From assembly GCA_964517075.1 (NCBI GenBank), contig CAZFAT010000072.1, positions 1-10,320 on the forward strand: a DNA stretch of 10,320 nt, in the 5' to 3' direction. Shown here piece after piece: positions 1 through 5,422 of the stretch; the stretch's first letter is position 1, and each line of letters opens with the position of its first letter. The translations under genes were made by a program, and so were the position numbers. The notes below the pieces were generated by a model that saw nothing but the letters and a program-made list of their open reading frames with translations, did no database searches and was not told the DNA's origin. Source of the stretch: CAZFAT01 sp964517075. Its GTDB lineage: Bacteria > Acidobacteriota > Vicinamibacteria > Vicinamibacterales > SCN-69-37.

Positions 1-361
1 GGTCGATCCCGTGCTTGATCTCCATGGGGTTGCCGCCCGCGGCGACGTTCTTGATGCCCTCACGGAAGATGGCCTGGGCCAGCACGGTCGCGGTGGTCGT
101 GCCGTCACCCGCGATGTCCGACGTCTTGCTCGCCACCTCGCGGACCATCTGGGCGCCCATGTTCTCGAGCGGGTTCTTGAGGTCGATCTCCTTGGCCACC
201 GTCACGCCGTCCTTGGTGATGGTGGGGGAGCCGAATTTCTTGTCGATGACCACGTTGCGGCCCTTCGGCCCGAGCGTGACCTTGACCGCGTCGGCGAGGC
301 TGTTCACCCCGCGGAGGATCGCCTGGCGCGAGTCCTCACCGTAAACAATCTGTTTAGCCAT
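1..361 (-). CDS. groEL: Chaperonin GroEL (Hsp60), N-terminal 120 residues, cut by window edge
   Basis: This is the large subunit of the ATP-driven GroEL/GroES protein-folding chamber in the cytoplasm. The reading frame starts MAKQIVYGEDSRQAILRG and continues off the left edge, so only about a fifth of the usual ~545 residues is present. Family signatures of the equatorial ATP-binding domain are visible: VKVTLGPKGRNVV (residues 26-38), KDGVTVAKEI (50-59), ENMGAQMVREVASK (66-79) and GDGTTTATVLAQ (85-96). Asp86 aligns with the ATPase-critical Asp87 of E. coli GroEL. The ATG is preceded by GGAG seven bases upstream (plus positions 369-372). The gene lies 77 bp downstream of groES on the same strand, the classic groESL order. 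Expression should therefore follow the CIRCE-controlled promoter ahead of groES. The identity is not in doubt. Nothing can be said about the apical domain or C-terminal tail. Confidence 0.98.
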   Translation of the reverse strand, partial: MAKQIVYGEDSRQAILRGVNSLADAVKVTLGPKGRNVVIDKKFGSPTITKDGVTVAKEIDLKNPLENMGAQMVREVASKTSDIAGDGTTTATVLAQAIFREGIKNVAAGGNPMEIKHGID

Positions 362-438
362 TGCTGAACTCCGTAGTGGAAGACAACTCGTAACTGTCGG
401 TGCGCATCCTCAGGTGGCCGCCGCGGCGGCCGGGGGCG

Positions 439-729
439 CTACTTCTCGATGACGCCGAGCACCTCTTCCTCGCGGATGATGAGGTAGTCGGATCCGTCGA
501 TCTTGATTTCCTGCCCGGCATACTTGCCGAAGAGCACGGTGTCGCCGGCCTTGACGTCGAGCGGCGTGACCTTGCCCTCCTTCTCGATCCGGCCCTTGCC
601 GACGGCAATGACCTTGCCCTGCTGGGGCTTTTCCTTGGCGGTGTCCGGGATGATGATGCCGCCGACGCGCTGTTCGCCTTCGTCAATACGCTCCACGATG
701 ATCCGGTCGTGCAGTGGTCTCACTTTCAT
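439..729 (-). CDS. groES: Co-chaperonin GroES (Hsp10)
   Basis: GroES is the 10-kDa lid that caps the GroEL cylinder during ATP-dependent protein folding. The 96-residue product has the normal length. It opens with MKVRPLHDRIIVERID, carries the GroEL-binding mobile loop with GGIIIPDTAKEKPQQGKV at residues 23-40, and ends DYLIIREEEVLGVIEK, all typical of the family. An in-frame ATG lies five codons upstream (position 744). The start at 729 is preferred because family members begin with MKVRPLHDR and because AGGA sits five bases upstream (plus 735-738). The gene is first in a groES-groEL operon. It has a leader of about 125 nt running back to a promoter with a CIRCE operator, so heat-inducible HrcA control is expected. 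Confidence 0.98.
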   Translation of the reverse strand: MKVRPLHDRIIVERIDEGEQRVGGIIIPDTAKEKPQQGKVIAVGKGRIEKEGKVTPLDVKAGDTVLFGKYAGQEIKIDGSDYLIIREEEVLGVIEK

Positions 730-765
730 GACTGTCCTCTCCACAACCCGGTCCGGCCCCCGCCC

Positions 766-776
766 GGGGGGGGGGG
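766..776. repeat. Homopolymer of 11 G (C11 in the groES leader mRNA)
   Basis: Eleven consecutive G residues on the plus strand, flanked by a C-rich run, read as C11 in the untranslated leader of groESL. It lies about 37 bp upstream of the groES start codon, between the CIRCE element and the Shine-Dalgarno site. Such tracts are prone to slippage in replication and to sequencing error, so the exact length should be treated cautiously. Confidence 0.9.
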
Positions 777-837
777 AGCGACCGGGGCTGAAACTCTCGT
801 GATCGGGGGCGTGCCTGGCAGTCTGGGGTCCAAACTG

Positions 838-864
838 TTAGCACTCACGATGATCGACTGCTAA
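838..864. promoter_or_regulatory. CIRCE operator (HrcA binding site) of groESL
   Basis: The inverted repeat TTAGCACTC - 9 bp - GACTGCTAA is present. The CIRCE consensus is TTAGCACTC-N9-GAGTGCTAA, so the only departure is one base in the right half (GAC for GAG). CIRCE is the operator of the heat-shock repressor HrcA and is found ahead of groESL and dnaK operons in many phyla. Here it begins at the last base of the predicted -10 box and covers the expected transcription start, the position in which bound HrcA would block transcription. It lies about 110 bp upstream of the groES start codon. It would also lie within the leader transcript. Confidence 0.95.
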
Positions 865-893
865 GTGTAGGGAAGACGGGGTGGCCGGGTCAA
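864..893 (-). promoter_or_regulatory. Sigma70-type promoter of groESL
   Basis: Reading on the minus strand, TTGACC (893-888) is a good -35 match and TACACT (869-864) a fair -10 match, separated by 18 bp. The -10 box abuts the CIRCE operator, sharing its outermost base, which puts the expected start near 857 inside the operator. The coincidence with CIRCE is the main support. The -10 box itself is only a moderate match. Confidence 0.75.
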
Positions 894-910
894 GAGGGGC
901 CTCGGGACGG

Positions 911-933
911 CCGGCCCCCGGCGGGTGGGCCGG
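911..933 (-). terminator. Possible hairpin terminator after the fis-like gene
   Basis: CCGGCCC (911-917) and GGGCCGG (927-933) can pair as a perfect 7-bp stem with a 9-nt loop, 18 bp beyond the stop codon of the fis-like gene and ahead of the groESL promoter. No U-tract follows on the minus strand. In such GC-rich DNA hairpins of this kind arise by chance, so this is only a candidate for ending the purC operon transcript. Confidence 0.25.
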
Positions 934-950
934 GGAGGCCGCGCGGGCGG

Positions 951-1160
951 TCAGGCGCTCTTGCGGATCTTGTAGGCGGACATCTTGCGGCTCAGCGTGT
1001 TCCGGTGGAGGCCGGTCATTTTCGCCGCTTTGCAGACGTTGTAGTTGGTGCGGGCCAGCGCCCGGGTGATGAACGTGCGCTCGAACTCGCGCTGGGCGTC
1101 CCCGAAGCGAATGCCGCGCTCGAGCATCTGCTGGACCAGCGCCGCGAGGTCGTCACGCAT
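951..1160 (-). CDS. Small stand-alone Fis-type helix-turn-helix protein
   Basis: This 69-residue protein is almost entirely a Fis/HTH_8-type DNA-binding domain. The core FERTFITRALARTNYNVCKA followed by AKMTGLHRNTLSRKMSAYKI matches the C-terminal domain of NtrC-family activators and of Fis. The recognition helix would lie in GLHRNTLSRKM. It has no receiver or AAA+ domain, and no N-terminal Fis beta-hairpin can be recognised with certainty. Two ATGs are adjacent (1163 and 1160). The second is preferred because AGGA lies five bases before it against two before the first. The gene follows purC by 40 bp on the same strand, so it is probably co-transcribed with purC and the exported protein upstream. 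It may act as a nucleoid-associated or local regulator. Its targets cannot be read from the sequence, and the symbol fis is withheld because orthology to enterobacterial Fis is not shown. Confidence 0.85.
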   Translation of the reverse strand: MRDDLAALVQQMLERGIRFGDAQREFERTFITRALARTNYNVCKAAKMTGLHRNTLSRKMSAYKIRKSA

Positions 1161-1200
1161 CATCGTCCTGATGCTCCGCGCCGGTTCATCGCGTCGGTCC

Positions 1201-2094
1201 TCATGTCTGCAGGCACCGGCCGGTCAGCCGGCGGTACGCTTCCAGGTACTTCTCGCTCGTCCGCAGGACGACATCCTCGGGCAGCGCCGGCACGGGCGGT
1301 TGTTTGTTCCAGCCGATCTGTTCCAGGTGGTCCCGCACGTACTGCTTGTCGAAGCTCGGCTGGCTTCGGCCCGGCGCGTACTCGGCTTCGGGCCAGAAGC
1401 GGGAGGAGTCGGGCGTGAGCACTTCGTCGATGAGCATCAGCGTGTCGCCGGCGAGACCGAACTCGAACTTGGTGTCCGCAATGATGATGCCACACGTTGC
1501 GGCGTGTTCCATCCCGCGCTCGTACAACGACAAGGTGAGCTCGCGGAGGCGCGTGACGAGATCGTGACCGATCCTGTCACCGGCTTGCGCTTCGGTGATG
1601 TTCTCGTCGTGTCCGGACTCCGCTTTCGTGGCCGGCGTAAAGATCGAGCAGGGGAGCCGGTCCGACTCGACGAGTCCCGGCGGCAACCGCACGCCGCACA
1701 CGGTTCCCGTCGCGCGGTAGTCTTTCCAGCCCGATCCGGCGAGATAGCCTCGCGCCACACACTCGATCGCAATCGGCGTGGTCTTGCGCACCAGCATCGA
1801 GCGCCCACGCAGGACGTCGCGATGGGGCTTCGTGACCGGTGGAAACGTGTCCACATCGACCGCGACCACATGATGTGGCACGACGTCGCCCAGGCGATCG
1901 AACCAGAATGCCGACAACTGCGTCAGGACCGTGCCCTTGCCAGGAATGCCGGATCCCAGCACGTAATCGAACGCGGAAATGCGGTCGGTGGCGACGATGA
2001 GCAGGTGAGCGCCGAGATCGTAGACGTCGCGGACCTTGCCGCGTCGGGCAAGCGTCAGTCCGTCGAGATGCGTTTCAAGAACGACTGGGGGCAT
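1201..2094 (-). CDS. purC: Phosphoribosylaminoimidazole-succinocarboxamide synthase (SAICAR synthetase)
   Basis: PurC catalyses the ATP-dependent joining of aspartate to CAIR, giving SAICAR, in cytoplasmic de novo purine synthesis. The 297-residue product shows the family motifs in order: RGKVRDVYD (18-26, nucleotide-binding loop), TDRISAFD (36-43), PIAIECVARGYLAGSGW (107-123), FTPATKAESGHDENI (152-166), IIADTKFEFG (204-213, the D-T-K-x-E signature), LIDEVLTPDSSRFW (221-234) and SFDKQYVRD (247-255). The length fits the longer ~300-residue PurC class (including yeast Ade1-like forms) rather than the ~240-residue E. coli type. The Shine-Dalgarno signal before the ATG is weak, only GAG. The gene sits 31 bp after the exported beta-repeat protein gene and 40 bp before the fis-like gene, which suggests one operon. 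No other purine gene is in the window. Confidence 0.97.
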   Translation of the reverse strand: MPPVVLETHLDGLTLARRGKVRDVYDLGAHLLIVATDRISAFDYVLGSGIPGKGTVLTQLSAFWFDRLGDVVPHHVVAVDVDTFPPVTKPHRDVLRGRSMLVRKTTPIAIECVARGYLAGSGWKDYRATGTVCGVRLPPGLVESDRLPCSIFTPATKAESGHDENITEAQAGDRIGHDLVTRLRELTLSLYERGMEHAATCGIIIADTKFEFGLAGDTLMLIDEVLTPDSSRFWPEAEYAPGRSQPSFDKQYVRDHLEQIGWNKQPPVPALPEDVVLRTSEKYLEAYRRLTGRCLQT

Positions 2095-2125
2095 CGTGCT
2101 CGGCGCGGGAAGACGGGGCAGCCTA

Positions 2126-3220
2126 TCACTTCACCGGGCCGATCACAATCGCGCCGCGCTGGTTGCGCAGCGCCACGCGCGCGGCGTCCCCGAAGCGATG
2201 CGCCAGACGCTGACCGCGATCGATGGGTGCGGCAACCACGCCGAAGGCCGACGCGTCGATGGTCGCGCCGTCGCTGGTCGCCGCGTCAATCGTCACCGCC
2301 GGTGGCCCATCGAGCAGCAGCGTCAACGATCCCTCGGTCGTGGCCGCCGTCACCGGCACCGCCGCGGCCAGCGTGAGGGTCACATCCAGCCGCCGGCCGT
2401 TGATCTCCGTTTCCGCCGCCGGTCGATCGACAACGACATCGCCGTTCGACGCATCGATGCGCACGCGCGCGCGCGGCGTGGTGATGGCGACGTCGAGATC
2501 GGTGCCGTTGACATCCACCGGACCGGCCGGATCGGTGAGCCGGACCTCGCCGCCGCGACCGGTGACGCTCGTGACGCCACGGATGCCTGAGAGCGTTGTC
2601 CGAGATCCCGTGAGCGTCAGCGTCACCGACGCGGCACCGGCCAGGGTCAAGGTGCCATTCCGGTGCGACCCGGACACCGCCCCCGCGATCTCCGAGATCT
2701 GGGCGTCCCCGACGAAGCCTTCGAGGTGGAGGGCGCCCACGTGGCTGACGGCGGCCCGGCGGACTCCCTCGAGCCTGACCGCGAGCCGGGCGGGCACGCG
2801 GAGGGTCATCGTGCTGGTCAACCGGGCCTGGAGCGGGTGGGTCACGCGCAGGGCCAGCACGGGCCCGAACGCGTCCTCGGCCAGGCCCGCGCCCTCCGCC
2901 GCCGCCCTCGCGGTGGCGTCGTCAGCCGCCACCGACTGCACGGTCAGTTCATAGGCGACGTCGATGCGCGGCTCGCCGACGAGTGTCAGCGTGCTGAGCG
3001 CGGGCGGGCGCAGTTCGGTGACGCCGCGCGGGATCTCGAGGACCCCGCGATGCGTGACCGACGCGCGCCCGGCATTGCCGCGGATCTCTCGCCGGAACTC
3101 GGCCAGGAGATCGCCGATCTTGCCGCCCGCCGACGCGGGCGTCGCGGGCGCCGTCAGCTGATAGGCGACGATCGCCACGGCGACGAACGCGAGCGCGATC
3201 AGGAGCTCACGCCTGCCCAT
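2126..3220 (-). CDS. Exported or membrane-anchored DUF4097-like beta-repeat protein
   Basis: This 364-residue protein begins MGRRELLIALAFVAVAIVAY, a positively charged start followed by a hydrophobic stretch (residues 6-24) that should act as a signal peptide or single membrane anchor. The body (about 80-350) is rich in short Gly/Asp/Thr/Val strands such as GSHRNGTLTLAGAASVTLTL, VRIDASNGDVVVDRP and GATIDASAFGV. These resemble the beta-helix-like repeats of DUF4097 'putative adhesin' proteins. The frame is open to an ATG at 3295. The start at 3220 is chosen because it puts the hydrophobic segment at the N-terminus and leaves a divergent promoter gap to the gene at 3325. Neither start has a strong Shine-Dalgarno. 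It lies 31 bp upstream of purC and probably heads that operon. The function is unknown. The family call rests on repeat style, not on a catalytic motif. Confidence 0.75.
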   Translation of the reverse strand: MGRRELLIALAFVAVAIVAYQLTAPATPASAGGKIGDLLAEFRREIRGNAGRASVTHRGVLEIPRGVTELRPPALSTLTLVGEPRIDVAYELTVQSVAADDATARAAAEGAGLAEDAFGPVLALRVTHPLQARLTSTMTLRVPARLAVRLEGVRRAAVSHVGALHLEGFVGDAQISEIAGAVSGSHRNGTLTLAGAASVTLTLTGSRTTLSGIRGVTSVTGRGGEVRLTDPAGPVDVNGTDLDVAITTPRARVRIDASNGDVVVDRPAAETEINGRRLDVTLTLAAAVPVTAATTEGSLTLLLDGPPAVTIDAATSDGATIDASAFGVVAAPIDRGQRLAHRFGDAARVALRNQRGAIVIGPVK

Positions 3221-3235
3221 AGACGTGCCGTGGAT

Positions 3236-3241
3236 CTTATA
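3236..3241 (-). promoter_or_regulatory. Possible -10 element for the DUF4097-like/purC/fis-like operon
   Basis: TATAAG on the minus strand, within an AT-rich patch (TTCTACTATAAG) that stands out from the surrounding GC-rich sequence, lies 15 bp ahead of the preferred start at 3220. It matches the -10 consensus at five of six bases. No convincing -35 hexamer lies 16-18 bp upstream, and the leader would be only about 10 nt long, so this is tentative. Confidence 0.3.
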
Positions 3242-3324
3242 GTAGAACCTAGCGGCCGGATGCCCGCGCGGCGGTTGCGCAGGTCCGGTGGTCATCCGCC
3301 GTTCTGTCCGCTCCCCGATTTCAC

Positions 3325-4368
3325 ATGCCTTCTGGACGCAAGGTGCGCTGGCACACGCTGATCGCGGCCGCGCTCACGATTGGTCTGCTCTGGTGGTTTC
3401 TGCGCAACCTCGATTTTCGCGAGGTCTGGTCGGCCATGCGCGGGGCGCGTCTCTGGCCCATTTTCCTCGCCGTGCTCGTGACGTTTCAGACCTATGTCTT
3501 CCGCGCCTGGCGATGGCAGGCGCTGCTCCTGCCCATCGGCCGCGCCCGCTTTTCGACCGCGCTGCGAACCACGGTGATCGGCTTCACCGCGACATTCCTG
3601 CTCCCCGGTCGCATCGGCGAGGTGCTGCGCCCCTATCTGCTCGCGCGGCGCGAAGGCTTCAGCGCGGCGGCGACGTTCGCGACCGTCATCGTGGAGCGCA
3701 TCTTCGATCTCGTGACCGTGCTGCTGCTGTTCGGCGTCTTTCTCCTGACCACGTCGCTCGACGTCGGCGATCAAGTGAAGCTCGGGGGCGGCATTGCCAC
3801 GGCGGTCGCGATCGCCGCGATTGTCGTGATGGTGGTATCGGCCGGGCACCCTGAACGGCTGGGCCGATGGACGGAGCGCGCGGCGCGGCTGCTGCCGGGC
3901 CGTGGCGCGGTCGTGGCCGGGCGCTTCGTGCACACGTTCGTCGAGGGGCTGGCGGTGATGCGGCGGCCCGGGGCCCTGGCCGCGGCGATGGCGCTCTCCG
4001 TGCTGCTCTGGATCTCGATCGCCCTGGGCGTCTGGCTGACCTCGATGGCGCTCGAGGTCAGATTCGGGTTTGCCGGCTCCTTCCTCGTCCTCATGTACCT
4101 GGTTGTGGGGGTGGCCCTGCCGACGCCGGCCGGCGTGGGGAGTTTCCACGCGATGTACAAGTGGGCGGTCGTCGACTTCTTCGCGGCGGACCCGGATCGG
4201 GCCGCGGCCGGGGCCATCGTCCTCCACCTGGTCTCGTTCGCGCCGATCTCGCTGGTCGGCCTGGTGTTCATGGCGCAGGATGGGCTCTCGCTCTTCGGGC
4301 TGAAGCAGATGCAGTCGACCGCCGAGGCCGCGGAGGCGCTGCCCGAAGCGTCCGATAAGGTGGGGTAG
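3325..4368 (+). CDS. UPF0104 / lysylphosphatidylglycerol synthase-type transmembrane protein (putative flippase)
   Basis: This 347-residue integral membrane protein has about seven or eight hydrophobic segments. The first covers residues 10-25 and the second about 44-60. Family landmarks of the LPG-synthase transmembrane region (PF03706, UPF0104, YbhN/AglD-like) are clear: FRAWRWQALL (59-68), TATFLLPGRIGEVLRPYLL (88-106), ATVIVERIFDLVTVLLL in the next helices, and LPTPAGVGSFHAMYKW (from residue 265). It lacks the soluble aminoacyl-transfer domain of full MprF. It is therefore not itself a lysyl-PG synthase and more likely moves or handles lipid-linked molecules, as proposed for the family. 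The substrate is unknown. The ATG has no evident Shine-Dalgarno. The gene is divergent from the DUF4097-like gene and lies 60 bp ahead of nrdR in the same direction, so it may lead the long plus-strand transcript. The tail after about residue 330 is hydrophilic and Ala/Glu-rich. Confidence 0.88.
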   Translation: MPSGRKVRWHTLIAAALTIGLLWWFLRNLDFREVWSAMRGARLWPIFLAVLVTFQTYVFRAWRWQALLLPIGRARFSTALRTTVIGFTATFLLPGRIGEVLRPYLLARREGFSAAATFATVIVERIFDLVTVLLLFGVFLLTTSLDVGDQVKLGGGIATAVAIAAIVVMVVSAGHPERLGRWTERAARLLPGRGAVVAGRFVHTFVEGLAVMRRPGALAAAMALSVLLWISIALGVWLTSMALEVRFGFAGSFLVLMYLVVGVALPTPAGVGSFHAMYKWAVVDFFAADPDRAAAGAIVLHLVSFAPISLVGLVFMAQDGLSLFGLKQMQSTAEAAEALPEASDKVG

Positions 4369-4369
4369 G

Positions 4370-4432
4370 ATGTCTGCACCCGCGACCGGCTGGCCTCCGG
4401 CGGCGATCCTGACGAGGAGCTGCGTGCTGTGA
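4370..4432 (+). CDS. Possible 20-codon leader ORF overlapping the nrdR start
   Basis: An ATG at 4370, one base after the flippase gene's stop codon, opens a frame reading MSAPATGWPPAAILTRSCVL. Its TGA (4430-4432) overlaps the nrdR GTG start by 4 nt (GTGA). AAGG lies nine bases upstream of the ATG. The overlap geometry is what translational coupling would need, and the frame fills almost exactly the 60-bp gap. The peptide resembles nothing known, and an ORF of this size can arise by chance, so it is a candidate only. Confidence 0.2.
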   Translation: MSAPATGWPPAAILTRSCVL

Positions 4433-4887
4433 AGTGCCCCTACTGTGGCCACCTCGGCGACAAGGTCGTGGACTCGCGCGAGAGCAAGGAGGGCGAAGTC
4501 ATTCGCCGCCGCCGCGAGTGCCTCGAGTGCGGCCGGCGCTTCACGAGCTACGAGCGCATCGACGAGATCCCCTACATGGTCGTCAAGAAGGACGGCCGAC
4601 GCGAACGGTTCGAGCGCCAGAAGCTCGTCGCGGGACTCCTGAAGGCCTGCGAGAAGCGGCCGGTCCGGGTCGGCGCCCTCGAAGCGATTGCCGATCGCGT
4701 GGAAAGCTCCCTCCAGGAGAAGCCGGACCGCGAGATTTCGACCGAGGAGATCGGCGCCTGTGTCATGCGCGAGCTGAAGCATCTGGACAAGGTCGCCTTC
4801 GTGCGTTTCGCCTCGGTCTACCGCAACTTCCGCGACCTCGACGAATTCAAGCACGAGCTGAACGAGTTGCTCAGGACGCGGGAATGA
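4429..4887 (+). CDS. nrdR: Transcriptional repressor NrdR (ribonucleotide reductase regulator)
   Basis: NrdR senses ATP/dATP and represses ribonucleotide reductase genes by binding NrdR boxes. The 152-residue product has the normal length and two-domain layout. An N-terminal zinc ribbon has ligands Cys3, Cys6, Cys31 and Cys34 (CPYCGHLG and CLECGRRFTSYER). An ATP-cone follows from about residue 46, with VVKKDGRRERFERQKLVAGL and the late motif VAFVRFASVYRNFRDLDEF. The start is GTG, as MKCPYC is the universal family N-terminus. GAGGAG nine bases upstream (4414-4419) supports it. The stop overlaps the next gene's ATG (ATGA). No ribonucleotide reductase gene is visible here, so its targets must lie elsewhere. 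It joins what looks like a coupled operon with a sensor kinase pair, a partnership not explained by its own function. Confidence 0.97.
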   Translation: MKCPYCGHLGDKVVDSRESKEGEVIRRRRECLECGRRFTSYERIDEIPYMVVKKDGRRERFERQKLVAGLLKACEKRPVRVGALEAIADRVESSLQEKPDREISTEEIGACVMRELKHLDKVAFVRFASVYRNFRDLDEFKHELNELLRTRE

Positions 4888-5420
4888 GCCGACGTCCTGC
4901 CGCGTCGGCGCTCGTCGTGGGCCTCGCCAGCCTCGCCACGCTCGTGGCTGCCGACATCCGGGTCACGCCGCTCGTCGCCGAAGGCCGCGTGTTCGCCTCG
5001 TTCACCGCGCCGGCGGCCGTCACCGACGACGCGCGCGAGGTCATGCGCAGCGGTCTGCCGCTCACCTTCACGTTCGACGTGCAGCTCCGCCGGCCGTCGC
5101 AGGTCTGGTGGGATCGGACCCTGGCGGACGTGACCGTCGCCTCGTCGGTGAAGTTCGACAACCTCACCGGGGTCTACCAGGTGTCGAAGCTGCAGGACGG
5201 TCGCGTCGTGTGGTCGGAGCGCACGAAGGACGAGGCGGAGGTCCGCACCTGGATGACGACGTTCGAGCGGATCGCCGTGCAGCCGGCGACGCCGCTGGAG
5301 CCGAACGCGGACTACTACGTGCGCGTGCGCCTGCACGCCAGTCCGAAGCGGACGTTCTCGCTCTGGCCCTGGGGCCGGGACGACGGCGCCGGGCGCGCGG
5401 ACTTCACCTTCATCCGCTGA
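4884..5420 (+). CDS. Exported DUF4390 protein next to ntrY
   Basis: This 178-residue protein has a clear signal peptide (MSRRPAASALVVGLASLATL, likely cut after Ala23 in LVAA-D) and a single predicted beta-rich domain. It starts DIRVTPLVAEGRVFASF and contains LTFTFDVQLRR, VWWDRTLADV and YYVRVRLHASPKRTFSLWPW. This pattern matches DUF4390 (PF14334). From general knowledge, that family is commonly encoded immediately upstream of NtrY-like histidine kinases, including in betaproteobacteria. The ATG overlaps the nrdR stop by 4 nt, and AGGA sits seven bases upstream (4873-4876). Only 2 nt separate it from ntrY. The position suggests a periplasmic partner or ligand-facing accessory of the NtrY sensor domain, but no activity is established. 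The frame remains open upstream inside nrdR; that extension is rejected because it would bury the signal peptide. Confidence 0.88.
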   Translation: MSRRPAASALVVGLASLATLVAADIRVTPLVAEGRVFASFTAPAAVTDDAREVMRSGLPLTFTFDVQLRRPSQVWWDRTLADVTVASSVKFDNLTGVYQVSKLQDGRVVWSERTKDEAEVRTWMTTFERIAVQPATPLEPNADYYVRVRLHASPKRTFSLWPWGRDDGAGRADFTFIR

Positions 5421-5422
5421 CC

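Noticed and set aside
1876..1890. TGGCAC resembling the -24 element of a sigma54 promoter (another at 3349)
   Set aside because: Neither copy is followed at the correct five-base spacing by TTGC; both lie in coding sequence.
1045..2376. 443-codon open frame on the plus strand across the fis-like gene, purC and the DUF4097-like gene
   Set aside because: Antisense to purC, whose motifs are complete, and with Arg-rich shadow composition.
2457..2475. Nineteen-base strictly alternating purine-pyrimidine run (possible Z-DNA)
   Set aside because: It lies within the DUF4097-like coding sequence in Arg/Ala-rich codons. Such runs are expected in GC-rich genomes, and a similar one occurs in ntrX near 8090-8103.
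3292..4854. 520-codon open frame on the minus strand opposite the flippase gene and nrdR
   Set aside because: It is antisense to two genes with clear family motifs. Its product is rich in Arg, Gln, His, Gly and Asp in low-complexity style, as expected for the opposite strand of GC-rich codons.
5108..5422. N-terminal extension of the ntrY frame back into the DUF4390 gene
   Set aside because: The extension overlaps a supported gene in another frame. The ATG at 5423 places the first membrane helix at the normal position.
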